A stretch of DNA of 5,942 bases from an uncultured Clostridia bacterium (GTDB lineage: Bacteria > Bacillota > Clostridia > Christensenellales > Pumilibacteraceae), in the NCBI GenBank assembly GCA_934247335.1, contig CAKQJJ010000097.1:1-5942 (forward strand). Reading direction: 5' to 3'. The notes under the pieces are model-generated. The model was not told the origin of the DNA. It saw only the letters and a list, made by a program, of their open reading frames with translations, and made no database searches. Shown here one piece after another: positions 1 to 5,070 of the stretch. A program made the translations under genes and the position numbers. Positions within the stretch are counted from its first letter, which is position 1; each line of letters begins with the position of its first letter.

Positions 1-56
1 GCGTTATATTTTAAATCGGATAAATTTGTTTGTGTTACACTAATGACCTCTTATCG

Positions 57-146
57 TAGGGGAGGGGTTTCCCCTCCCGCCGTTCTATTCGGACAGCCGA
101 GGACGTCTGTCCCTACATTATAATGCGGGCGAACACAGTTCGCACC
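57..146. repeat. Three consecutive GTAGGG-type hairpin units
   Basis: Three units lie side by side. The first is GTAGG followed by a perfect 8-bp stem (60-67 with 71-78, loop TTT). The second, on the opposite strand, begins GTAGGGACAG and carries the stem GGACAG/CTGTCC (91-96 with 107-112). The third, also on the opposite strand, begins GTAGGTGCGAAC and carries the stem GCGAAC/GTTCGC (129-134 with 138-143). The shared GTAGG start with different but self-complementary cores suggests one repeat family whose core changes while pairing is kept. Another copy of the second unit is at 2776-2800. Confidence 0.7.
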
Positions 147-190
147 TACCAATTAGAAAACATACCTTTGTCCTCGCACAAATAAACCAA

Positions 191-361
191 ATTTAAAGGC
201 TCCTTTGAGCAAAGGGAGCTGGCGCCGTCAGGCGACTGAGGGATTGTAATCGCCGGCGTTTTGTATCGGTGTGGTGTTGGAGACCACAGTTCGCCCGCCA
301 CATACAGCCCTCTCCGTCACGGTAAACCGTGCCACCTCTCCCAGGGTGTGAGGCTTTAAAT
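191..361. repeat. MITE-like palindromic element with terminal inverted repeats
   Basis: The ends are near-complementary: ATTTAAAGGCTCC at the left (191-203) and GAGGCTTTAAAT at the right (350-361). Inside are an imperfect GCTCC-TTT/AAAGGGAGC hairpin (about 199-219), a CGCC/GGCG hairpin (about 222-234), and a right arm reading CCCTCTCCGTCA, then a CACGGT/ACCGTG hairpin (318-331), then CCACCTCTCCC. The right arm has a second, inverted copy at 2718-2768. No transposase is present, so any mobility would be in trans. It could equally be a non-mobile REP/BIME-like intergenic repeat. Confidence 0.65.
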
Positions 362-415
362 GAATATCTTCTTTTTTTAGGCTGATTCGCACGCCTGAAA
401 AAATCAATACAAACG

Positions 416-457
416 AAAAAAGTCGGTTGACCGGTGGGGTAAACAAACCGACTTTTT
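416..457 (-). terminator. Rho-independent terminator of the alpha-galactosidase gene
   Basis: A perfect 12-bp inverted repeat (417-428 with 446-457; core GTCGGTT/AACCGAC) encloses a 17-nt loop. It lies 24 bp beyond the stop codon of the minus-strand gene. On the minus strand the stem runs into six U (complement of 416-421). Because the A-run and T-run are symmetrical, it could also work as a bidirectional terminator. Confidence 0.85.
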
Positions 458-480
458 GATTACAAATCATTTAATAATTT

Positions 481-2436
481 TCACTTTTTTCTATAAAAAT
501 AAACCTTCGACTTCTCTTTTTTGAATATGAGAACGTTGAAATTTCCGCCGTTTTCGGCTGTCGAAAAATCGAACGTTTTGCCGTCGGCGTCGATGAAAAC
601 GTAGTCGCCGTCGAGAAACCCGAGGTTGAATTTAGCGCATTCGTACGGCGAATTTTCGCGTCTGAACACCATAATCACGCCATCGCCCTGCTTAGGCCTG
701 TCGAACGCGTAAGCGCACCAAGCCTGTTTGTCGTCGGTCGCGGAAGTAAGCGGATAGAAATCTTCCGACAAGAACTCGCGAACCGATAAATATTCGCACA
801 AATATCTCTTTATAACGGCGATTTTTTCGGGGTCGTCGAATTTTTCGTCGCGTTCGGAATAGAAGAAATTGCAGGTCATTGCGGGCGCGTATGCGCTTCT
901 CATCGAATATTCGTCGACTTTTCTGCCGCAGCCGGTGCCGGAATAAGGCATCCACGAAGAAAAAGTCAGGTTGTGGCACTGCGTTCCGGCTGTCACGGGG
1001 TGAGCGGGGCATTGGTAGTCGCTGCGCCAGAGCGGTATGCTGCAACGAAGCGTTTCGACGTCTATTCGTCTGCCGCCCGAAGCGCAGTTGTCGATGAGAA
1101 GGTGCGGAAATTTTGCAAGCAGCGCGTCCCACAGTTTGTACAAGCCGTTTATATGCTTGATTTCGGTTATTCCGCGGCGATTTTGCTCGTCTGCGGCGCG
1201 CCAGTGTTTAAGCGGCGACATGTTGAAGTCCTGACGGTAGCAGTCCACGCCGATTTCCTCTATCGCGCGGCTTAAAGTGTCGTAGCAGTACTGCCACGCT
1301 TCGGGATTGCCGAGATTGAAAAGCAGATTGCGGTATGCGGGGTCGGCGTTTTTCAGGCAATAATCGGGGTGCTCGCGCGTTACGGGAGTTCCCTCTATCA
1401 CGCGCTCCGGCTCGAACCACAGCAGAAACTTTTTGCCCGCCTTGTGAACGGCGTCGGCAACGTCTTTAAGTCCGCCGGGGTGAATGAGCGGGCTTACGCG
1501 CCAGTCGCCGACGTGCATCGGCCAGTCGCCCTCGTACTCGTCGGGAGTGGGCGCGGTGTTTTCGCCGTACCAGCCGGCGTCCATCCAGATATAGTCGAGC
1601 GGAAGTTCGTTTTTCGCGATACAGTCTATTCTTTTGAGAACCGAACTGGTCTTCATACCGCCCCAGATTCCGGTGCAAAGCGGTCCGATTTTATCTCTTC
1701 CGGGCTGACCTATAAGTGAAAAATGCGCCTTAACAAGTCTTCGCCATTTGTTTACGCCGCTTGTTTCGCTGCCTTCGTACGGCATTATCACCACCGACGA
1801 AGTGCGGAACTTTTCGCCCGGTTTAATATAAAATTCTGCGTCCTGAACGCCCGAGCGGAACTTAATTTCGTTTTCGGTACGCTCGAACCTTGCCGCCCAT
1901 TGTCCCGTCCAGCCGGCCGCAAACACGTAGCCGCCGTTTTTATAATGAACGCGGAAAAAAGGCGCGTTTTGCTCGCTCGAACGCCCGCCGGACGCGCAAT
2001 AATCGCGCTTTTCGCCCACGCCGATATAGCCGGGGAAGGCGTTGTCTTTAAGCTCGTCTACGTCGCAATAAAATTCTTTTGCCGACCAAATCGAGCCGGT
2101 CGGAGCGTAGATTTTGGTGGACTGTTCGCCGGTCGGAAGATAGGTCATCCACCCGCGTTTTTCTTCGCGGGCAAGCGGCAGAGCGCAGTCGCAATCGAAT
2201 AATTCCGAGATTATCGGGGTGTTTTTTTCGCCCTCGTTTTCAAAGTAATTCACCCATTCCACGGCGTCGAAACGGTCGTATTTTTTAAATACGTTGGTGA
2301 CTTTCAGGTCCCCGAATTTGTAAGTCGTGATTGTTTGGTCGCCGTCTTCAAACGTTTGTTTTTCGTGCGGAAGAGCGAATGCGTCGGTGCCGCCGAGCTT
2401 GAAAGAAAACGGATTTTCGTCGGTTAAAAATTTCAT
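481..2436 (-). CDS. Glycoside hydrolase family 36 alpha-galactosidase (melibiase-like)
   Basis: Predicted cytoplasmic enzyme of 651 residues that removes alpha-linked galactose (melibiose/raffinose-type substrates, possibly alpha-GalNAc) by a retaining mechanism. No signal peptide or membrane segment is visible. Seen: an N-terminal beta-rich region (about 1-240), a TIM barrel (about 250-560) with WMDAGW (284-289) and FEPERV (341-346), the probable nucleophile Asp403 in RQDFN (401-405), the probable acid/base Asp459 in NCASGGRRID (450-459), and a small C-terminal beta domain. Well-known GH36 enzymes have KWDxN at the nucleophile, so the RQ variant marks a different branch, and the exact substrate is uncertain. 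The start at 2436 is chosen because AAGGAG (2443-2449) sits just upstream. The frame stays open 38 codons further, but that stretch contains the promoter. The gene appears monocistronic, with no sugar transporter in view. Confidence 0.92.
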   Translation of the reverse strand: MKFLTDENPFSFKLGGTDAFALPHEKQTFEDGDQTITTYKFGDLKVTNVFKKYDRFDAVEWVNYFENEGEKNTPIISELFDCDCALPLAREEKRGWMTYLPTGEQSTKIYAPTGSIWSAKEFYCDVDELKDNAFPGYIGVGEKRDYCASGGRSSEQNAPFFRVHYKNGGYVFAAGWTGQWAARFERTENEIKFRSGVQDAEFYIKPGEKFRTSSVVIMPYEGSETSGVNKWRRLVKAHFSLIGQPGRDKIGPLCTGIWGGMKTSSVLKRIDCIAKNELPLDYIWMDAGWYGENTAPTPDEYEGDWPMHVGDWRVSPLIHPGGLKDVADAVHKAGKKFLLWFEPERVIEGTPVTREHPDYCLKNADPAYRNLLFNLGNPEAWQYCYDTLSRAIEEIGVDCYRQDFNMSPLKHWRAADEQNRRGITEIKHINGLYKLWDALLAKFPHLLIDNCASGGRRIDVETLRCSIPLWRSDYQCPAHPVTAGTQCHNLTFSSWMPYSGTGCGRKVDEYSMRSAYAPAMTCNFFYSERDEKFDDPEKIAVIKRYLCEYLSVREFLSEDFYPLTSATDDKQAWCAYAFDRPKQGDGVIMVFRRENSPYECAKFNLGFLDGDYVFIDADGKTFDFSTAENGGNFNVLIFKKEKSKVYFYRKK

Positions 2437-2503
2437 GATTTTCTCCTTTTTGCGCGGATTTGCCGTTTGCACGGTTGTGTCCGCGTTATCGGTTTCGAGA
2501 TAG

Positions 2504-2512
2504 ATTATATCA
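2504..2512 (-). promoter_or_regulatory. Extended -10 promoter of the alpha-galactosidase gene
   Basis: On the minus strand the sequence reads TGATATAAT, a perfect TATAAT (2504-2509) preceded by the TGn extension. There is no good -35 at the usual distance, which fits an extended -10 promoter or one that depends on an activator. Transcription would start near 2497, giving a leader of about 60 nt before the ATG at 2436. A TTGACA further upstream (2562-2567 on the minus strand) is too far away to pair with this -10. Confidence 0.6.
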
Positions 2513-2568
2513 CGAATTTTCGCAACCGTATAGTATTTTTTGTCGCACAAAACATTAAAATTTTGTCA

Positions 2569-2609
2569 ATTGCAAGCAATGCGCAAATGAATTTTGTTTT
2601 AATGCGCAA
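2569..2609. promoter_or_regulatory. Operator-like palindrome and direct repeats upstream of alpha-galactosidase
   Basis: ATTGC-AA-GCAAT (2569-2580) is a perfect interrupted palindrome. It is followed by two direct copies of AATGCGCAA (2578-2586 and 2601-2609), each containing the palindrome TGCGCA, with 23 bp between starts. They lie about 70-110 bp upstream of the inferred start site. Direct repeats about two helical turns apart are typical of AraC-type activator sites, which often control alpha-galactosidase genes. That link is inference, since no regulator gene is present. Confidence 0.35.
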
Positions 2610-2716
2610 TGTAATCCGGCTTAATGTTTAATGACGAAGTTTCATTGCAGTGACAAAGTGCCATTATGGTTTTTAATCCGGCGACAAAATTTTTTGAAAG
2701 CGTGTAGGACATGTAG

Positions 2717-3042
2717 TTTTAAAGCCTCGCCCTTTGGGAGAGGTGGCGGCACAAGCCGACGGAGAGGGTTTATTTGTAGGGACAGGCGTCCGTTGGCTGT
2801 GTGGAGTATCTTCTTTTTTCAGGCGAAGAAAAAAGAAGCAAAAAAGTCGTTGGTGACTACTACCGCGACTGTGTCCCGGCTGACGCCCCGTGTCGCAATT
2901 ATAAATTGCTCCCCGCTTTGGCTACGAATAGTCCACCGGACTATTCGCTTAACGCGTCGCGCCACCCCCCTACATTAAGAGGTCATTTGTATGTGGCAAA
3001 ACGAAATTATCTTATTTATAAATTACGCTTGCTTTTGCGTAA
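2717..3042. repeat. Right composite repeat cluster, inverted copy of the left one
   Basis: Read on the minus strand, this block repeats the left cluster's order: a lead-in (about 2988-3028), AATGACCTCTTA (2976-2987), a GTAGGGG start (about 2965-2972), the GTAGGGACAG unit (2776-2800), and the CCCTCTCCG...GAGGCTTTAAA arm (2718-2768). Between the modules are further hairpins: CGAATAGTCC/GGACTATTCG with loop ACC (a perfect 10-bp stem, about 2928-2950), GCAATT/AATTGC with loop ATA (about 2896-2910), and CTTCTTTTTT/AAAAAAGAAG (about 2809-2837). TTACGC/GCGTAA (3023-3042) closes the outer edge. Frames open across this block show no coding character and no ribosome binding sites. Confidence 0.75.
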
Positions 3043-3195
3043 AATCAAAATCTGACTTTAATTGGACTTTCATCCCCGCGTGTCCTTACAATACAAAACA
3101 GGATAGAACCCCCTTACCCTCTAAATCTAAAATACACCTCGCTCCACGCAAACCAACTAATCGTAAATCGAATCGAGCTAAACGCTCGCAGGTGT
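3043..3195. other. Unexplained intergenic stretch, possibly the outer part of the repeat
   Basis: This lies between the right repeat cluster and the stop codon of the 257-residue gene. The only clear structure is the small hairpin CGAGC-TAAAC-GCTCG (3174-3188), just past that stop codon. It has no U-run after it on the minus strand, so it is at best a weak terminator. The partner of this stretch in the left cluster would lie beyond the window edge, so it may belong to the same dispersed repeat. No gene is supported here. Confidence 0.4.
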
Positions 3196-3969
3196 TTATG
3201 GTTGCCGCAATTCGTGGTGAGCTCTGAAAAATTCGTCGTATTTCTTTGCTTCCTCTATGCCGGGAATTCTGACTTTCAGCATATTAGTAAAAATTATCGG
3301 GGCATAGCCCAATCGACTTGCAAAATCTTCGGAAATTTTCGGGCGGAAAACCGTGTACTCGTCGGCGTAATTAAATTCTTCAAGCCGAGCGCCTTCCGCG
3401 TGCAGCTGTTTCAGCGCCGTTTCAAAGTTTCGTTTGAGTTCCGCTCTCAGATAAAAGTCATAACGCGACGCCCTTGCCGCGCGGCAGGATCTGCGGCGAC
3501 GCTTTTTGCCTATCTGATTTTTTCTGTCGCTTACGTAAAAGCAGCAACTCGGATAGTCGTCGTATCTGCCGTCGGCGTAGAAAATCGTGCCGTCGGAACT
3601 CAGCGTTGCGTCTTCCGTCTCTATCCGAGCGCTTCCGACTTTATCGCAATCGCGTTCGCCGTACTTATCACATTTATCGTACGCGTCGCAATCGGAGAAA
3701 TCGTCTTTTTCGCAGTCGTCGCAGGCGCACGCAACTCCGTTTTTGCGGTCGAAGTAGTTTATGATATCAGCCGCCTCTTCACCGTCAGCCATAAAAATAT
3801 CTCTCCCGTTAATAAGAGCAAGTTCGGGCAAGCCGATATACGTGCCTAAATGCGAGCGATCGGGCATGTACACCTTATAAACGCCGTACGTGCCTAAAAA
3901 CGTTGCCGCCCGATAATCGTAGCTCTCCAAAAACCGATTGAGCCTTTTTTCAAAAATTCTCTTCTTCAT
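3196..3969 (-). CDS. Uncharacterised 257-residue protein with Cys/Asp-rich centre
   Basis: I do not recognise this family and assign no function. The start is well supported: GGAGG sits 8 nt upstream of the ATG, and a strong promoter lies further up (4144-4172). The protein looks soluble, without a signal peptide or membrane helix. Three parts are visible. An N-terminal region (1-75) is rich in Tyr and Gly. A central stretch (81-110) has cysteines 81, 83, 86, 94, 100 and 108 among many Asp, followed by Cys142-Cys143, a basic run KKRRRR (155-160) and Cys162. A C-terminal region (about 168-257) is probably mixed helix and strand. The cysteine cluster could bind a metal, but its spacing matches no zinc-finger or ferredoxin pattern I know. 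A long open frame on the opposite strand is a shadow, since it lacks a ribosome binding site and stops short of the gene's ends. Confidence 0.8.
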   Translation of the reverse strand: MKKRIFEKRLNRFLESYDYRAATFLGTYGVYKVYMPDRSHLGTYIGLPELALINGRDIFMADGEEAADIINYFDRKNGVACACDDCEKDDFSDCDAYDKCDKYGERDCDKVGSARIETEDATLSSDGTIFYADGRYDDYPSCCFYVSDRKNQIGKKRRRRSCRAARASRYDFYLRAELKRNFETALKQLHAEGARLEEFNYADEYTVFRPKISEDFASRLGYAPIIFTNMLKVRIPGIEEAKKYDEFFRAHHELRQP

Positions 3970-4023
3970 ATTTTTACCTCCGCGTCGTGAAATTTTGTCT
4001 TTATTTACTTGAAAAACGCAATA

Positions 4024-4040
4024 TACGAATAATTTTCGTA
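4024..4040. promoter_or_regulatory. Operator-like 17-bp palindrome, copy 1 (single)
   Basis: TACGAATAATTTTCGTA is the most symmetrical copy of the spacer's motif, extending to ATACGAA/TTCGTAT arms (4023-4041). It is the only copy without a partner 20 bp away. It lies inside the inferred leader of the 257-residue gene, about 55 bp before its start codon, so a bound protein could act as a roadblock or the RNA could form a hairpin. Confidence 0.6.
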
Positions 4041-4061
4041 TTATTTGCCCGTAAATCCGAT

Positions 4062-4105
4062 TTTTTGCCGCCTTTTTTCTTGTTTGGGAAATAATTCGGC
4101 AAAAA
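4062..4105 (-). promoter_or_regulatory. Long-loop hairpin in the leader of the 257-residue gene
   Basis: A perfect 9-bp inverted repeat TTTTTGCCG/CGGCAAAAA (4062-4070 with 4097-4105) encloses a 26-nt loop. In the minus-strand leader it would form a hairpin about 30 nt after the inferred start site. No U-run follows its 3' arm, so it is not a terminator. It resembles no riboswitch class I recognise. Confidence 0.4.
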
Positions 4106-4143
4106 TTATTCTGAATTTGATAGTTGTCTATTATATATCCTTT

Positions 4144-4172
4144 ATATTAGCACCGAAATACGTTTTTGTCAA
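4144..4172 (-). promoter_or_regulatory. Sigma-A promoter of the 257-residue gene
   Basis: On the minus strand: -35 TTGACA (4167-4172), a 17-bp spacer, and -10 TAATAT (4144-4149). Transcription would begin near 4137, leaving a leader of roughly 165 nt before the ATG at 3969, which is long for a single gene. A TATAAT at 4130-4135 is a possible second start but lacks a good -35. Confidence 0.75.
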
Positions 4173-4197
4173 GTTTTGAAGTAGTATTTTCCCTTGG

Positions 4198-4225
4198 AAA
4201 AAGCTTTTTTCAAAGAGGAAAAAGC
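4198..4225 (-). terminator. Terminator-like hairpin upstream of the minus-strand promoter
   Basis: The stem GCTTTTTCC/GAAAAAAGC (4217-4225 with 4203-4211, one wobble) has a 5-nt loop. On the minus strand it is followed by five U (complement of 4198-4202). It ends just before the promoter at 4144-4172 and would insulate it from transcription arriving from the right. A stop signal here would fit a minus-strand transcript from the spacer. The stem is AT-rich, so strength is uncertain. Confidence 0.4.
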
Positions 4226-4262
4226 CGTTATTTTGCCCGAAAACAGGCTTAAATGCCACTTT

Positions 4263-4299
4263 TACGAAAATTTCTCGTGCAATACGAATAATTCTCGTA
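4263..4299. promoter_or_regulatory. Tandem operator pair, copies 2 and 3
   Basis: TACGAAAATTTCTCGTG (4263-4279) and TACGAATAATTCTCGTA (4283-4299) are 20 bp apart from start to start, with a 3-bp gap. Copy 2 has one changed end base. The right end of copy 3 is shared with the left arm of the inverted repeat at 4296-4325. The pair lies about 90 bp upstream of the -35 of the 257-residue gene. Confidence 0.65.
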
Positions 4300-4325
4300 A
4301 AGATTTAAGCCGATTAATCTTTACG
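4296..4325. repeat. Perfect 10-bp inverted repeat fused to operator copy 3
   Basis: CGTAAAGATT (4296-4305) and AATCTTTACG (4316-4325) are exact complements around a 10-nt loop. On the plus strand T-rich sequence follows (TTTTGATTTTTT), so it could act as a weak terminator, but no plus-strand gene precedes it. Its left arm overlaps the TCGTA of copy 3. Confidence 0.5.
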
Positions 4326-4504
4326 GAGTTTTGATTTTTTCCGATTTTCATTTTTTCTTGAAAACGCCTGCTTTTTCTCGGTTTTTAGCCGATTTTAGCC
4401 TGAATTTAAGCAAAAATCTTTGTTTTTTGCGAAAAGGCTTAGTTTGAGTAGTTTTTGCTTTTTTTGGAGTCACAAGCGTAATTTGATTAAAAACAGCTGA
4501 AATA

Positions 4505-4541
4505 TACGAAAAATTCTCGTAAAGCACGAATATTTTTCGTA
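4505..4541. promoter_or_regulatory. Tandem operator pair, copies 4 and 5
   Basis: TACGAAAAATTCTCGTA (4505-4521) and CACGAATATTTTTCGTA (4525-4541) are again exactly 20 bp apart with a 3-bp gap. They sit about 100 bp to the left of the structured segment at 4641-4833. In this pair, as in the one at 4905-4941, the second copy starts with C rather than T. Confidence 0.65.
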
Positions 4542-4640
4542 TTTTGCGGTTTTTTCGATAAATTTGCAGTTTTTTGCGGCGCTTATCGCGCAATAAAAGT
4601 TTTATTCGTATTTTAATCGATAAAGTCGCGGGCTTTTTTT

Positions 4641-4833
4641 GGCTTCGTTTGCACGTGAGCCTCTATATTTTTCAAACGCCGCCCTCATTTTTCATGTCGA
4701 GGCTGAGCCTATCATGAGCGTTTTATCCGCCGAAAGTTCATGGCAAGTCGATTTTAATATCGAAACGGTTTGCCGTGAGATTCCAGGGGTATTTGAGTTT
4801 GCTCTTCTTCTGCCGTTATGTGGCGAAAACTCA
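4641..4833. ncRNA. Candidate structured RNA of unknown class
   Basis: This segment is less AT-rich than its surroundings and dense in inverted repeats: CGTTTG/CAAACG (4646-4651 with 4673-4678), CATG plus AGGC-TGA-GCCT (4693-4716), CATGGCAA/TTGCCGTG (4739-4746 with 4770-4777) containing an inner TCGAT/ATCGA, and TGAGTTT/AAACTCA (4794-4800 with 4827-4833). AAACGC (4674-4679) can instead pair with GCGTTT (4718-4723), which excludes the first stem. I cannot fix the strand: no strong promoter is evident, and the terminator-like hairpin at 4198-4225 would suit a minus-strand transcript. It does not look like 6S, tmRNA, SRP or RNase P RNA to me. A plus-strand frame from TTG at 4639 encodes 68 residues, but it has no ribosome binding site. 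Confidence 0.4.
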
Positions 4834-4904
4834 GTGATTCGGTAAATCGGTGCAATTAAAGTTAATTCGGATACAAAAAGTTCAAGTTAATTCGCAGTAT
4901 TTCA

Positions 4905-4941
4905 TACGAATATTTCTCGTACCGCACGAAATATTCTCGTA
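4905..4941. promoter_or_regulatory. Tandem operator pair, copies 6 and 7
   Basis: TACGAATATTTCTCGTA (4905-4921) and CACGAAATATTCTCGTA (4925-4941), 20 bp from start to start. They lie about 75 bp upstream of the -35 of the GlpP gene, a position suited to an activator or to looping rather than direct blocking of the promoter. Confidence 0.65.
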
Positions 4942-5016
4942 AACACCGCAAATTCGGGGTTAAATATGCTTAAAAATGCGTAAAACCGTGCAAAATTCAT
5001 AAAAAATCGGGCGAGC

Positions 5017-5045
5017 TTGACTTTTCCGGCAAAAGTTTATATAAT
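5017..5045 (+). promoter_or_regulatory. Sigma-A promoter of the GlpP gene
   Basis: TTGACT (5017-5022), a 17-bp spacer and a perfect TATAAT (5040-5045). Transcription would start near 5052, leaving a leader of only about 20 nt. The short leader leaves little room for attenuation and implies constitutive or operator-controlled expression. Confidence 0.85.
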
Positions 5046-5070
5046 AGAAAAAAACGCTTCGGAGCGCACG

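Larger units (their letters stand above)
1..361. repeat. Left composite cluster of palindromic intergenic repeats
   Basis: This non-coding block is a chain of short repeat modules. Reading inward toward the galactosidase gene they are: an AT-rich lead-in (1-41), the tag AATGACCTCTTA (42-53), a GTAGGGG hairpin (57-78), a GGACAG...CTGTCC hairpin unit ending in CCCTAC (91-115), a GCGAAC/GTTCGC hairpin (129-143), and a larger element with TTTAAAGG...CTTTAAA ends (191-361). The same modules recur inverted at 2717-3042. The lead-in also matches its counterpart there, with small indels, so the repeat probably continues left of the window. No credible gene overlaps the block. Frames that are open across it merely translate the repeats. 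Confidence 0.8.
3970..5016. other. Kilobase divergent intergenic region, regulatory and structured
   Basis: This spacer separates a minus-strand gene from the plus-strand antiterminator gene. It holds the minus-strand promoter and leader, seven copies of a 17-bp near-palindrome, a terminator-like hairpin, a 10-bp inverted repeat and a structured segment at 4641-4833. Around 4330-4480 the plus strand is very T-rich with no recognisable gene. At 4574-4606 there are two small palindromes, TTGCG/CGCAA and AATAAAA-G-TTTTATT. GTTAATTCG occurs twice (4861-4869 and 4886-4894). I find no convincing coding sequence. Confidence 0.7.

Noticed and set aside
228..470. 80-codon minus-strand open frame
   Set aside because: It translates the palindromic repeat and runs through the galactosidase terminator. 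No ribosome binding site.
692..2288. Several open frames of 65-159 codons on both strands inside the galactosidase gene
   Set aside because: They are shadows in GC-richer coding sequence, with no recognisable products or start signals.
2437..2550. 38-residue N-terminal extension of the galactosidase
   Set aside because: It contains the extended -10 promoter. The internal ATG at 2436 has a clear AAGGAG and starts a typical GH36 N-terminus.
2631..3227. Three overlapping plus-strand open frames of 78-115 codons
   Set aside because: They lie on the right repeat cluster and its hairpins, have no ribosome binding sites, and give low-complexity, unrecognisable translations.
3202..3849. 215-codon plus-strand open frame opposite the 257-residue gene
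   Set aside because: It is a shadow without a ribosome binding site or promoter. The minus-strand gene has GGAGG and a strong promoter.
4348..4593. 81-codon minus-strand open frame, Lys/Arg-rich
   Set aside because: Its composition merely reflects the T-rich plus strand. It runs through operator copies 4 and 5 and has no ribosome binding site.
4641..4833. 6S RNA, tmRNA or a known riboswitch
   Set aside because: The ends do not pair into one long irregular hairpin, and I see no tRNA-like part or aptamer core that I recognise. This is only by eye and would need a covariance search.
4024..4941. CRISPR array
   Set aside because: The repeats are only 17 bp, the gaps within pairs are 3 bp, the distances between pairs are irregular, and no cas gene is present.
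5017..5070. 18-residue N-terminal extension of GlpP from a TTG
   Set aside because: The TTG is the -35 hexamer and the stretch includes TATAAT. The ATG at 5071 has its own GGAG and gives the usual family length.
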